Position numbers and translations under genes: made by a program
The notes under the pieces: model-generated
What the model was told of the DNA's origin: nothing
The model's input: the letters and a program-made list of their open reading frames with translations, nothing else
Database searches by the model: none
Assembly (NCBI RefSeq): GCF_003667565.1
Contig: NZ_RCUX01000001.1
Span: 186,001-250,000, forward strand
Length of the DNA stretch: 64,000 nt
Origin: Mycetocola tolaasinivorans
GTDB taxonomy: Bacteria > Actinomycetota > Actinomycetes > Actinomycetales > Microbacteriaceae
Direction: 5' to 3'
Part shown: one piece after another, positions 43,561 to 52,869 of the stretch
How the letters are laid out: each line of letters opens with the position of its first letter
How positions within the stretch are numbered: the first letter of the stretch is position 1

Positions 43561-44576
43561 GCCCCCTTCCGGCCGATTCCGCCGTCGTGGCGGATTCCTC
43601 GGCCCGGTACGTCGTTGCCGTAGATGGCGGCGGCTCGAAGACGGACGCGGTTCTGCTGAATCTGGAGGGTGAGCTGATTGCGCACGCCCGCCGGGGTGGA
43701 TCGAGTCCGCAGGTGGAGGGGCTGGCCGAGTCCGTCGAGACCGTGGACTCCGCGGTACAGGCGGTACTTGCGGGCATCGATCCCTCGGCCCTGGTGCAGG
43801 TGAGCCTGTATCTGTCCGGGCTTGATCTCCCGCAGGAAATCGAGGACTACCGCGCGGCCGTGGCCGGGCTGCCGTGGGCCGGGTCAAACCTCGTCCTGGA
43901 TAACGACCTCTTCGCGCTACTGCGCGCGGGCAGTGATGCCCCGAACGCGGTGGCGATCGTGGTGGGTACCGGAATGAACGCGATCGGTCTGCGTGCCGAT
44001 GGCGAGACGTACCGGTTTACCGCGCTCGGCGGAATCTCGGGTGACTGGGGTGGCGGCGGGAGCCTCGGAAGCGACGTGCTGTGGCACGCCGCCCGGGCCG
44101 AGGACGGCCGCGGGCCGCAGACGCTGCTTGTGGATGCGCTGCTCGCCGCGACCGGCGCGAGCTCGGTGGCCGAGGTGACCGAGGACATCCACTTCGGTCG
44201 CCGCGCCTATGGCAGCCTGTCGAGCCTGTCGCCGCTCATGATGGCCACGGCTGCCGCGGGCGACGCGGTCGCGATCTCGGTGGTCAAGCGTCAGGCCGAT
44301 GAGATCGTTGCCTACGCCCGGGCCAGCATCGGCCGGCTCGACATGGCGGGGGAGGCCGTGCAGGTGGTGATCGGTGGCGGGGTTGCGCGTTCACGGGATC
44401 CGCTGCTGCTGGCGCGCACCCGCGCGGGCCTCGCCGAGACGGCCGCTCGCGCCGAGCTTGTGGTGGTGGATGCGCCGCCGGTGCTCGGGGCCGGGCTGCT
44501 GGCCCTCGCCGACGCCGGGGCGGATGCCGCGGTGCTCGCCCAGGCGCGGGTCGCGCTCGGCGCGGTGCGGCCCTAG
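43557..44576 (+). CDS. BadF/BadG-family sugar kinase (GlcNAc/glucosamine kinase-like)
   Basis: 339 aa from the GTG at 43557, which overlaps the GH4 stop (GTGA); GTG at 43551 is an alternative. ASKHA-fold motifs: phosphate 1 VAVDGGGSKTDAVLLN, phosphate 2/adenosine IVVGTGMNAIGL, GGISGDWGGGGSLG and VIGGGVARSRDPLL. Homologues include N-acetylglucosamine and glucosamine kinases. It would phosphorylate the imported sugar or the monosaccharide released by GH4. Last gene of the importer operon. Confidence 0.9.
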   Translation: MSPLPADSAVVADSSARYVVAVDGGGSKTDAVLLNLEGELIAHARRGGSSPQVEGLAESVETVDSAVQAVLAGIDPSALVQVSLYLSGLDLPQEIEDYRAAVAGLPWAGSNLVLDNDLFALLRAGSDAPNAVAIVVGTGMNAIGLRADGETYRFTALGGISGDWGGGGSLGSDVLWHAARAEDGRGPQTLLVDALLAATGASSVAEVTEDIHFGRRAYGSLSSLSPLMMATAAAGDAVAISVVKRQADEIVAYARASIGRLDMAGEAVQVVIGGGVARSRDPLLLARTRAGLAETAARAELVVVDAPPVLGAGLLALADAGADAAVLAQARVALGAVRP

Positions 44577-44657
44577 CGGGGCTCGCATCCGCTCACTCCG
44601 CCTAAACTGGGTGCGGGCGTACAGAACGTGCGCCCGCATCCCGAGGAGTATCCCCGC

Positions 44658-46247
44658 ATGAGCCTGGTTCGGCTAAACGACGTCCACGTCCGCTTTGAAA
44701 ACACCCAGATTCTGCGGGAGGCATTCCTGCGGCTCGACGCCGGGGATCGCGTGGGCCTGATCGGCCGCAACGGTTCGGGTAAGACCACCCTGCTGAAGCT
44801 CGTCCTCGATCAGGTGCAGCCCGATGCGGGCACGGTGACCCTCGATCCCGACATCAGGATCGGGTACTTCTCGCAGTTCTCCGAGCTGGATGGCACCGCG
44901 ACCATCACCGAGGTTCTTGAGGGCCTGTTTGGGCACGTGCACGCGGTGGAGGCAGAGCTTGCGGGCATCGACGCCTCGATCGCCGCCGATCCGATGGGCG
45001 ACCTGGACGCGCTGATCGAGCGTCAGGCCGAGCTGTTTGCCGAGATGGAGCGCATCGACGGTTGGGACTATACCCGCAAGATCGATCGGGCGCTGAGCGT
45101 GCTCGGCTTTACCGAGACGCATCGCGGCATTCCGATCGATTCGCTCTCGGGTGGTTGGCGCAACCGCGCGGCCCTGGCGAAGATCCTGCTTGAAGAGCCC
45201 GATGTGCTGCTGCTCGATGAGCCCACCAACTTCCTCGACGTGGCCGGTGTCGAGTGGCTCGAAACCTGGTTCCGTACCTTCCGCGGCGCGGCGATCATCG
45301 TTTCCCACGACCGGACGTTCCTCGATTCGGTGGCGACCCGCATCATCGAGGTCGAGAACTACCACCTGCACGAGTACGCCGGGAACTTTGCCGAGTACGT
45401 GGTGCAGAAGCAGTTCCGGTTGAAGACGCTGGAGCAGCAGTACCAGCACGAGGCCGAGCTGCTGGCCTTTGAGGCCGAGGGCATTGCCGACCGCCGCGAG
45501 GCCGCGAAGGCCGGCGGTAAGGGCCTGGGCAAGCAGCTCGCGGGCATTAAGAAGTCTCGCGCCCCGCGCCCGGTGGATGAAATTCTCACCGATATTTATG
45601 GTGGCCTGCACGTGAAGGACGTGCTCTGCCGGGTGGCCGATCTCAGTAAGTCCTATGGGGAGCGCACCCTGTTCTCTGGGGTGGAGTTTGAGATTCGCCG
45701 CGGGCACCGCCTCGTGGTGATCGGAGCCAACGGGAGCGGTAAGTCGACCCTGCTGCGCGTGCTCACCGGCGAGGAAAAGCCGGACACCGGCGAGACCGCC
45801 TGGGCCGGGGGAGTGCGCACCATCTCGTACAACCAGCAGCTCGCCGAACTCGACCCGGATGACACCGTCGCACACGCGGTGGGCGCGATGCCGGACAGCC
45901 TGGCGTTCCGCGCCACCCGCAAGTCGATCGCCCGCTTCCTGACGATGTTCCAGTTCTCCGAAGCCGACCAGAAGAAGCGCATCCGTGAGCTCTCCGGTGG
46001 CCAGCGCGCCCGCGTGGCCATGGCGCAGTGCCTGCTCTCCGGCGCATCGGTGCTACTCCTTGATGAGCCCACCAACCACCTCGACCTCGCGAGCACCCAG
46101 GTCATGGAGCGCGCTCTGATCCACTTCCCCGGTGCCGTCGTCGTGGTGAGCCACGACCGCTTCTTCACCGACAAGGTGGCCACCCGCATGCTCGTCTTCG
46201 GTGCCGAGGGCGCGGCCCCGGGCACCGTGGAGGTGCGTTCGGCCTAG
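44658..46247 (+). CDS. ABC-F family ATPase (ribosome-associated type)
   Basis: 529 aa from the ATG at 44658 (GGAG upstream). Two ABC domains without membrane parts: Walker A GRNGSGKTTLLKL and GANGSGKSTLLRV; signatures LSGGWRNRAALA and LSGGQRARVAMA; Walker B VLLLDEPTNFLD and VLLLDEPTNHLD. Between them is a charged helical linker (P-site tRNA interaction motif region, about 240-310). ABC-F proteins act on stalled ribosomes or give antibiotic protection; the subtype cannot be fixed here. Confidence 0.92.
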   Translation: MSLVRLNDVHVRFENTQILREAFLRLDAGDRVGLIGRNGSGKTTLLKLVLDQVQPDAGTVTLDPDIRIGYFSQFSELDGTATITEVLEGLFGHVHAVEAELAGIDASIAADPMGDLDALIERQAELFAEMERIDGWDYTRKIDRALSVLGFTETHRGIPIDSLSGGWRNRAALAKILLEEPDVLLLDEPTNFLDVAGVEWLETWFRTFRGAAIIVSHDRTFLDSVATRIIEVENYHLHEYAGNFAEYVVQKQFRLKTLEQQYQHEAELLAFEAEGIADRREAAKAGGKGLGKQLAGIKKSRAPRPVDEILTDIYGGLHVKDVLCRVADLSKSYGERTLFSGVEFEIRRGHRLVVIGANGSGKSTLLRVLTGEEKPDTGETAWAGGVRTISYNQQLAELDPDDTVAHAVGAMPDSLAFRATRKSIARFLTMFQFSEADQKKRIRELSGGQRARVAMAQCLLSGASVLLLDEPTNHLDLASTQVMERALIHFPGAVVVVSHDRFFTDKVATRMLVFGAEGAAPGTVEVRSA

Positions 46248-46253
46248 CGCAGG

Positions 46254-46281
46254 GGCGGCCACGCGGGCGTTCGTGGCCGCC
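46254..46281 (+). terminator. Hairpin after ABC-F gene
   Basis: GGCGGCCACG (46254-46263) and CGTGGCCGCC (46272-46281), perfect 10-bp stem, 8-base loop, seven bases past the stop; no T run. Confidence 0.65.
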
Positions 46282-46422
46282 GCTTCGCCGGTACCCAACC
46301 GGTGAATTCACACAATTCCCTTGACCTCACGAGTGTGATTGATAGCGTGGAGGGCACAGGAGGTGATCCAGACGGATCAACCCTGATCGCCCAACCGGGG
46401 CTTCGGAGTTGTTCCGTTTCAT

Positions 46423-46599
46423 ATGAACACACACCCGACCAGCCCGCGCCACGATGCCGAATCATCCGGGCGTCCCGCCGAGCCAAACGAGCATGAACTC
46501 GCCGACGCCTTTGACGAGGGCGATAACGATCACGAGCGCCGCGTCGGCGAACCCGAACGCGATGACGACGATCTGACCTCGCTCGACGCGCCGGACTAG
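46423..46599 (+). CDS. Small acidic hypothetical protein
   Basis: 58 aa. Very hydrophilic and acidic, with the run RERDDDD-like end (GEPERDDDDLTSLDAPD) and no hydrophobic segment, so probably disordered. CGGAG lies about 13 bases upstream, and codon use (third-position G/C) is that of real genes here. It stands alone 106 bases before a stress-type dehydrogenase gene in the same direction. Function unknown; small acidic proteins of this kind are often stress-induced in actinobacteria. Confidence 0.5.
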   Translation: MNTHPTSPRHDAESSGRPAEPNEHELADAFDEGDNDHERRVGEPERDDDDLTSLDAPD

Positions 46600-46704
46600 G
46601 CGGCGTCGCGCGCAGGTTCACCGAGACGTAGCCGTATCGCAGAGTCGCAACCGAACCGGAGTATCCGGCCTCGGCCGGGTACTCCCTGAGAAGGGAGCAC
46701 CACC

Positions 46705-47580
46705 ATGCCACACACCGATCCTCGCAACAAGTACCGTACCGATTCATTTCCGAGCCAGGACATCTCGCAGCCCGGGCTCACCCACGAGATCACGCCCAAA
46801 CCCGACCACGGTGAGCTGAGCTATCGCGGCCACGGTCGCCTCGCCGGACTGACCGCGCTGATTACCGGGGGTGATTCCGGCATCGGGCGCGCGGTGGCCA
46901 TCGCCTACTCTCGCGAGGGCGCGAACATCGCGATCTCGTTCCTGCCGGAGGAGCGTCAGGACGCCGAAGAAACCGCCGAGCTGGTGCGCGCCACCGGGGT
47001 CAATGTCATCCTGCTTCCCGGTGATCTGCGGGAGGAGAGCTACTGCGCGTGGATCGTGGGCGAGACCATTCGCGAGCTGGGGTCCCTCGACATCGTCGTG
47101 AACAACGCGGGTTATCAGAAGAACCGCACCGCGGTGCAGGACCTCGAGCGCGAGGAACTCGTGCGCGTCTGGGAAACCAACCTCCTTGCCGGAATGCTGG
47201 TGACCCGGGCCGCTGTCCCGCGGCTCAGCCCCGGGGCCAGCATCATCTTCACCGCGTCCATTCAGGGGTATGATCCCTCTCCGTCGCTGCTGGACTATGC
47301 AACAACCAAGGCGGGGCTCGTGTCGCTGACGGCCTCGCTGGCGCAGGAGCTGGGCCCGCAGGGCATCCGCGTAAACGCGGTGGCACCCGGACCGATCTGG
47401 ACACCGCTGATCCCCGCTACCGGATGGGGAGAGGGCGTCGAAACGTTCGGCCAGGATACGCCCCTCGGCCGCGCCGGACAGCCCGCGGAGGTTGCCGGTG
47501 CCTACGTGTACCTCGCCTCCGAGGATGCCTCGTACACCTCGGGCGCGGTGCTCGCGGTCACGGGCGGGAAGCACCTCTAA
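46705..47580 (+). CDS. SDR oxidoreductase, YghA/general-stress type
   Basis: 291 aa. An N-terminal extension (PRNKYRTDSFPSQDISQPGLTHEITPKPDHGE, residues 5-36) precedes the Rossmann domain, as in YghA/GspL-type stress dehydrogenases. ITGGDSGIGRAVAIAYSREG, NNAGYQ, and catalytic Tyr/Lys in LLDYATTKAGLVSL; end GAVLAVTGGKHL. AGAAGGGAG upstream of the ATG. Probably reduces an aldehyde or sugar under stress. Confidence 0.92.
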   Translation: MPHTDPRNKYRTDSFPSQDISQPGLTHEITPKPDHGELSYRGHGRLAGLTALITGGDSGIGRAVAIAYSREGANIAISFLPEERQDAEETAELVRATGVNVILLPGDLREESYCAWIVGETIRELGSLDIVVNNAGYQKNRTAVQDLEREELVRVWETNLLAGMLVTRAAVPRLSPGASIIFTASIQGYDPSPSLLDYATTKAGLVSLTASLAQELGPQGIRVNAVAPGPIWTPLIPATGWGEGVETFGQDTPLGRAGQPAEVAGAYVYLASEDASYTSGAVLAVTGGKHL

Positions 47581-47621
47581 CCCGCGTGACCCGCGGTGGG
47601 TGGCCCCTCGCCGCCCGCCCC

Positions 47622-47637
47622 GGGTCGCCCCCGACCC
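47622..47637. terminator. Small GC hairpin next to the direct repeat
   Basis: GGGTCG-CCCC-CGACCC, immediately left of the first repeat copy. On the minus strand it would have followed the ancestral esterase stop codon, so it may be the original esterase terminator left behind by the insertion. Confidence 0.4.
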
Positions 47638-47685
47638 CTACACCCGCGCGTAGCGCAGCGTGTGCGGGATTTCGGCGCGGTCGCC
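47638..47685. repeat. 48-bp direct repeat, left copy (esterase 3' end remnant)
   Basis: Identical over 48 bases to 48389-48436. On the minus strand it encodes the last 15 residues (GDRAEIPHTLRYARV) and stop codon of the carboxylesterase at 48389-49717, but is cut off from any gene. It marks the left end of a roughly 700-bp AT-richer island. Confidence 0.92.
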
Positions 47686-47689
47686 TGAG

Positions 47690-47875
47690 CTACCTCGAAT
47701 GAAGTGCTCGAATGGCAAGATTCGCGCAGACAACGAGTGCGACCGCAAGGAGCGGCCACATCCACGCCAGCCCGGTATTCCAGTGGACCAGGGTTACTCC
47801 CACCGCGCCGTAAATGGTGAAGCCGATTCCCCACACCAGCCATTCGGCCTTTCGGGAGGTACGGTGTCTAGCCAT
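47690..47875 (-). CDS. Small two-helix membrane protein inside the island
   Basis: 61 aa from the ATG at 47875 (a longer frame to 47962 starts in non-coding-like sequence). Basic start MARHRTSRKAEWLVW, then two hydrophobic segments (IGFTIYGAVGVTLVHW and MWPLLAVALVVCANLAIRAL). No family recognised. It ends four bases from the left repeat copy. It is the only convincing gene between the repeats. Confidence 0.5.
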   Translation of the reverse strand: MARHRTSRKAEWLVWGIGFTIYGAVGVTLVHWNTGLAWMWPLLAVALVVCANLAIRALHSR

Positions 47876-48388
47876 CGTGCCTATCGTTCCCAATTTGCGA
47901 GGCATTGAGCGGTAGCACCAGATACGAAGGTGAGCCCACCAAGACCAACGGCTGCCTTCCATCGTCCGTCGCCGTACAACGGAACGGTGACGGATTCCAC
48001 CGTGTGAGCGGATGCCCCAAACGGTGCCTCTGCGGAGAGGACGGTGGAAAGTATCCTGATCTGGGTTTTTTTCATATCGCGAGGCTATTTTGAGACGAAG
48101 GGGGTCGCAATACCTCGGAATCAGTCACGGATGTTTTCACGTTGTTGGCCATCGTGGTTTTGATCGTTTGATACACCGGTCAAAGCACATTCGTAATCAT
48201 CGAATTGGCGCGGAAAATCAGGATGGTTTGAGAGGCTCGAATGAAAGAGAAAGGGAACACCCTTCGCATACAGAGGCTCAGATCGCGGTCAATAAGTTTT
48301 TGCCGGGAGGGGCAAATGCGGACAGCCTAGGACCAGTTCATGAGGGCTCACGTACATCGCATCGCGCGCTCAGCTTCCGCAGTTGCGT
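47876..48388. other. AT-richer region without a convincing gene
   Basis: About half of the bases are A/T by eye, against about a third in flanking genes, and no frame shows the local codon bias. A 64-codon minus-strand frame (47881-48075, starting MKKTQIRILSTVL) has a basic, hydrophobic start but an unconvincing continuation and poor initiation site. A plus frame at 48090-48404 is Arg/His-rich and looks spurious. No hairpin-T terminator, tRNA or integrase fragment was seen. It may be a decayed insert. Confidence 0.55.
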
Positions 48389-48436
48389 CTACACCCGCGC
48401 GTAGCGCAGCGTGTGCGGGATTTCGGCGCGGTCGCC
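48389..48436. repeat. 48-bp direct repeat, right copy (functional esterase 3' end)
   Basis: The copy that completes the carboxylesterase gene: stop codon and the last 15 codons. Identity with 47638-47685 begins with the base of the stop codon and ends inside the gene. Confidence 0.92.
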
Positions 48437-49717
48437 GAGGTCTTCGCCGCGGGCGAAGGCGGCCCAGACTCCGCGGACGAGTCGTGCGGCGGTGTCGATC
48501 TCGCTCCAGGTGGCACCGGTGAGCAGCGTTGCGGCCGCCCAGGTTTCCTCATCGCCAAAGAGGAGGGGGAGATCGATGGTGTGGGCCGAGCCGAAGGGGT
48601 TGCCCGCGGCGGCCCAGTCGATCACGTAGTGGTGGGCCTGCCCGCCGGCACGCACGTGCCGCTTCGCGAACTCCCGGGAGGAGGCTCCATAGACCTTGCG
48701 GGTCAGCGAGGATACCGCAACGCGGCCGAGTACCGGGCCCACCACGGGTGTACCCACCGCCCGGGCGAGACGGGGGATCGCCGGGATGAACAGTCGAGTC
48801 TCCTCTGCCGTATGCCCGATCAACACGGGAATGCGGGCGGCGGTGCGATCCCAGGCCGATTCGATCCACTCCTCCGGGGGAAGTGGATCCAGGCCGTACT
48901 GGCAGCCGAAGGGCATCGCCCCGTTCAGCCCAAACGTCGCGCCGATGGCCGAGACGCGTGCCTGGGCTTCCAGTACCTCGGGGACCGGGGTGTCCGGGGT
49001 GATTCCCGTCGCGGCATCAAACATCGCCCGGCTCATCACCTCGCGACCCCCGCGGATTCCCAGCGGGGCACTCTGGATGATTGCTCGAGAAAACAGTTCG
49101 GGCGCCTCCGGGAGCGCCATCAGGTGGGCGATGGCATCGGCACCGGCGGACTGCCCGAAGGCGGTCACCCGGGTGGGATCGCCCCCGAAGGCCTCGATAT
49201 TGCGGGCGACCCAACGGAACGCCAGCACCAGATCCCGCAGCCCGAGGTTCGCGGGGCGAGCCGGATCCTCCGTGGGGTTGCCGAGGAAACCGAAGAGCCC
49301 CAGTCGATACGTGATGGTTACGGCGATCACGCGTTGCTCGGCCACCAGCGGCCGCGGATCCATGATCGCGATGTCTCCGCAGCCGGTGACGTAGGAGCCG
49401 CCGTGCACCCAGACCATGACCGGCACCCGCTCGTCGGGGCCCAGATCGATCGGTGCCGTGACCGAGAGACGCAGGCAGTCCTCATCCCGGGGAATCGACG
49501 AGAAATCTGCCCCGAGAACCTCATCGAGCGTCGGGGTGGGGTTCTGTGGGCAGGCGGGTGCCCGGGTCTCAGCGTCAAATGGCTCGGTATGATCCGGTGC
49601 CACCCGGGGTCTCTCAAAGCGCTCGGCCGAGGCGTATCGCACCCCGTGGGCGCGGATCACGCCGCGATCAAGATGGGCGATGATGGGGCCGCAGGGCGGA
49701 TGAAAGGTGAGCGTCAT
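48389..49717 (-). CDS. Type-B carboxylesterase/lipase
   Basis: 442 aa from the ATG at 49717 (GGAGGTG upstream; a longer frame to 49753 has none). Oxyanion region VWVHGGSYVTG; nucleophile Ser in AFGQSAGADAIAH (GxSxG); catalytic His in GSAHTIDLPLLFGDEE; a mid-protein acidic residue in GHTAEETRLF. Shorter than the usual 500+ residues, as in many bacterial members, and without a signal peptide, so cytoplasmic. It hydrolyses carboxylic esters. Its 3' end is one copy of a 48-bp direct repeat. Confidence 0.92.
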   Translation of the reverse strand: MTLTFHPPCGPIIAHLDRGVIRAHGVRYASAERFERPRVAPDHTEPFDAETRAPACPQNPTPTLDEVLGADFSSIPRDEDCLRLSVTAPIDLGPDERVPVMVWVHGGSYVTGCGDIAIMDPRPLVAEQRVIAVTITYRLGLFGFLGNPTEDPARPANLGLRDLVLAFRWVARNIEAFGGDPTRVTAFGQSAGADAIAHLMALPEAPELFSRAIIQSAPLGIRGGREVMSRAMFDAATGITPDTPVPEVLEAQARVSAIGATFGLNGAMPFGCQYGLDPLPPEEWIESAWDRTAARIPVLIGHTAEETRLFIPAIPRLARAVGTPVVGPVLGRVAVSSLTRKVYGASSREFAKRHVRAGGQAHHYVIDWAAAGNPFGSAHTIDLPLLFGDEETWAAATLLTGATWSEIDTAARLVRGVWAAFARGEDLGDRAEIPHTLRYARV

Positions 49718-49826
49718 TGGACACCTCCGGGTGAGTGGGCGCCACACAGACACCTCTTACAGAGTAGGGCCGCGGATCACTCCGCGGCAATGGTCCAGAG
49801 GTATTTCAATAACGTTTATCGTGTTT

Positions 49827-52814
49827 TTACGTACCCAGGAGACCGCTGGCCCCCGCGTGCACCGCGGCCTCGGTGCGCGAGGCCACCCCGAGTTTGCGAA
49901 GGATCGCCGAGACGTGCACGCTCGCCGTCTTGGTGCTGATAAACAGGCGCTCACCGATCTGGCGATTATTCAACCCCTCGGCCACCAGCGTGAGCACCTG
50001 GCGCTCGCGGGAGGTCAGCTCATCGCTGTTTCGCCGTCGACGCGTGCGAGTGTGCCCGTCGACCGCCAGCCCGCCGAGGCCCGCGGCCTCCCGGGCATGC
50101 CGCTCAAGAATGCCCGCGCCGAGGGCGCGCGCCTCCGTGACGGCGCAGTCCAGCGCATGCTGGGCCTCGGCACGGTCGCCGCGCTCCAGGAGTAGCGTTC
50201 CGAGCCGCAGCTGCGCATACGGTACGTAGCGGGCCGGGGCGACGGAGGACGCGGCGGCGGCCACCAGCGCCCGCCAGGCATCGGCGTTCTCCCCGATTCC
50301 GCCGGGTTCACCCAGCTCGGCCTCAAAAGCGGTGATCCAGAACTCCGCCGTCGGCCAGCCGCTATACGCCGAAAGCATGCCGCGCCAGGTGGCCTCCCGC
50401 TGATCCAGATCGGCCTCGGTGACGCCCTCGGGCAGGATGCGGGCGGGGTCCGCCGGTACCCCCGTACGGGCACGGTGACGCAGTTCCGCGCGGATCGACG
50501 CGAGCACCCGGGCGGCGACGGGCAGCAGCGGCAGATCGTATCCGGCCACGGGATCCTGCTCGTGCTCGCGCAGCACCTCGAGGCTCGCCCAGGCAGCGGC
50601 CAGATCCTCGGTGGAGGTGAACACCTGGGCGGCCACCGCGGCCACTGAGAAACGGGAGTGAAGCTCCTGGCGACCGATCACATCCATCTGCCCGCGCCAG
50701 CGCGCGAGCAGGGCGGCGGCACGCTCGGGCTCCCCGCGCCACAGGGTGAGGAGGATCTTCGAGGTGCGGAGATACACCGAGTAGGTGAGGGCCGGGCGCA
50801 GCGCCAGGGTACTCTCGATAATCGTGTCGGCTTCGTCCCACAGGCCCATTGCGAGCAGCGGATCCACGGCATTCGAGGCGAGGACGAGCCCGGAACTGCG
50901 CTCCATCCCCACGGCCTTGGCATCGCGCACCCCGGCGAGGGCGAGTTCAATCGACAGCGCATGGTTGCCCAGCCGGAAGTGTGCATCCGAGGCGGCGACG
51001 CGGTAGCGCAGCAGTGTTTCGGCGTCTCCCGCGGCCACCTCCTCGGCCCGCTCCAGGAGCGCCAGGCCGCCCGCGATATCGCCGCTCATGATCCGCGCTG
51101 TTCCCGCGTAGCCGGCCGCGGCCGACAGGGCGTAGGCCGACCCCGCCTCGGTGGCCGAGACAATCGCCCGGTCGGCGTGATCCCGGGCCCGAGCGAGGTT
51201 TCCGGCGCTCAGGTCCTCCCCGGCAAGATCGTTCAGGATGAGCGCACGCAGGCGCGGTTCGGCCCCGTCGGGGAGCAGCGCCAGGGCCTCCTCGAGGGGC
51301 GCGCGGGTGCCCGGCTGGCCGAGCCGGGAGAGGTGCTGAGAGTGGGTGCGCAGCAGCTTTGCCCGCAGCACGTCCGATGGCGCGGCCGGATCGCGCAGGG
51401 CGTGATCAACGAGCACCGCCGAGCGCTCCACATCCCCGGCATCGTTGAGCGCGCAGGCCGTCTGGTACATCAGTTCCAGCCGGTCGATGCCCGCGCTCGC
51501 CGCGGGGTCCTCCACCTGATCCCACAGTTCGAGCATGCGCTCACCAAACTGCGCCACGGTCGCGTAACCGGATGCCGTGTAGGCGTCATCCATGGCGTGC
51601 TTGGTGGCGGGGAACGCGCGCGCGAGGTTTCGTGCCGACATCCAGTGGTGTGAGACCTCCGCCCAGGCAGACACCTCGGTGTCGCGCGCGTCACGCCCCT
51701 CGATGGCCTCGGCGTACGCCGTGTGAAAGCGGATGCGCTCGCCGGGGAGAAGATCGGCGTAGATTGCCTCGCGCACGAGCGCGTGACGGAAGGTGTAAAA
51801 ACGCTCACCGGCAACGAGAACGTGCGCGCTCACCGCCTCGCGGGCCGCGGCGTCCAGGGCCGCCGAATCGCCCTCGAAGACGGTGCTGACCAGCCGGTGA
51901 TCCACCCGCACACCGCCCACCGAGAGGATGCGCAGGAGCAGCTGTGTCGCGGGATCGAGGCGGTCGTACCGCCCGAGCAACAGGGTACGAAGGGTATCCG
52001 GGAGATCGTCGGCGGCACCGGATTCGGCGATGCCGATGAGCTCCTCCACAAAGAAGGGAACGCCCTCGGAACGCTCGAACACCCGCTCCAGGTCGTCACG
52101 ATCGGGGGAGGTGCCGATGATGCCGACAACCTGCTCACCCACCTCGTCGAGGCTGAGCCGGGTCAGCTCGTGGCGCTGCACGCGGCGGGTACGATCCAGC
52201 TCACCGAGGAACGCACGCAGTGGATGACCCCGCGGCACCTCGTCGCTGCGATAGCTCATCAGCAGCAGGACGCGATCGTGAACGAGGGCCCGCACGAGGA
52301 ACCCCAGGAGCTGCAGGGAGGCACCGTCGGCCCAGTGCAGGTCTTCAATCACGATGACCAGGGGACGCTCGAGCGAGAGGGTCTCCAGCATGAGCGTGAT
52401 GGTTTCGTGGAGCCTGCCCGCCCCGCGTGCCTCGTGATCGTAGGTATCCTCGACCGGGGTCTCCACCGCTCCGAGGGCGGGCAGCAGGGAGGCGAGCGTA
52501 TCGAGGCCGGAACCGGCCGTGCGCGTCAGCTCCTCGGGCCCACACTGCGACAGGAGCGACTTGAGAATCCCGGTGATCGGGGAGTACGGCGCGGGGACGG
52601 ACCCCTGATCCACCGACTGCCCGGTGAGGACGAGGGCACCCGGCCGTACCTCGCCCACAAACTCGGTGAGCAGACGGGTTTTGCCAATTCCTGCCTCCCC
52701 GCCCAGCACCACCGTGCGGGTATCACCCGTGGCAGCAACGGCAAAGGCCTCGCGCAGAAGCGCGAGGTCTTCGCCGCGGCCGATCAGGCGCGCGCTGGTG
52801 GCGGGCATACTCAT
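49827..52814 (-). CDS. LAL-type LuxR regulator with AAA-like ATPase domain
   Basis: 995 aa. N-terminal nucleotide-binding domain: Walker A VVLGGEAGIGKTRLL (about 35-49) and Walker B LVIVIEDLHWADGASL; a long helical, TPR-like middle (about 380-900); C-terminal LuxR HTH DELTSRERQVLTLVAEGLNNRQIGERLFISTKTASVHVSAILRKLGVASRTEA (about 928-980). Such large ATP-dependent activators control secondary metabolism or sugar use in actinobacteria. Its target is not evident; it follows a small gene on the same strand (55-base gap). Confidence 0.92.
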   Translation of the reverse strand: MSMPATSARLIGRGEDLALLREAFAVAATGDTRTVVLGGEAGIGKTRLLTEFVGEVRPGALVLTGQSVDQGSVPAPYSPITGILKSLLSQCGPEELTRTAGSGLDTLASLLPALGAVETPVEDTYDHEARGAGRLHETITLMLETLSLERPLVIVIEDLHWADGASLQLLGFLVRALVHDRVLLLMSYRSDEVPRGHPLRAFLGELDRTRRVQRHELTRLSLDEVGEQVVGIIGTSPDRDDLERVFERSEGVPFFVEELIGIAESGAADDLPDTLRTLLLGRYDRLDPATQLLLRILSVGGVRVDHRLVSTVFEGDSAALDAAAREAVSAHVLVAGERFYTFRHALVREAIYADLLPGERIRFHTAYAEAIEGRDARDTEVSAWAEVSHHWMSARNLARAFPATKHAMDDAYTASGYATVAQFGERMLELWDQVEDPAASAGIDRLELMYQTACALNDAGDVERSAVLVDHALRDPAAPSDVLRAKLLRTHSQHLSRLGQPGTRAPLEEALALLPDGAEPRLRALILNDLAGEDLSAGNLARARDHADRAIVSATEAGSAYALSAAAGYAGTARIMSGDIAGGLALLERAEEVAAGDAETLLRYRVAASDAHFRLGNHALSIELALAGVRDAKAVGMERSSGLVLASNAVDPLLAMGLWDEADTIIESTLALRPALTYSVYLRTSKILLTLWRGEPERAAALLARWRGQMDVIGRQELHSRFSVAAVAAQVFTSTEDLAAAWASLEVLREHEQDPVAGYDLPLLPVAARVLASIRAELRHRARTGVPADPARILPEGVTEADLDQREATWRGMLSAYSGWPTAEFWITAFEAELGEPGGIGENADAWRALVAAAASSVAPARYVPYAQLRLGTLLLERGDRAEAQHALDCAVTEARALGAGILERHAREAAGLGGLAVDGHTRTRRRRNSDELTSRERQVLTLVAEGLNNRQIGERLFISTKTASVHVSAILRKLGVASRTEAAVHAGASGLLGT

Positions 52815-52869
52815 ACCCCTATCGTGTCACGCAGTGGTGGGAACGGGCAGTGCGGGAACTCACCGATGC

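Noticed and set aside
46302..46496. 64-codon frame before the small acidic protein
   Set aside because: No ribosome site and atypical composition; the overlapping frame at 46423 shows local codon bias and was kept instead.
48090..48404. 104-codon plus-strand frame in the island
   Set aside because: Arg/His/Ser-rich, no third-position GC bias, no ribosome site, and runs into the esterase 3' end antisense.
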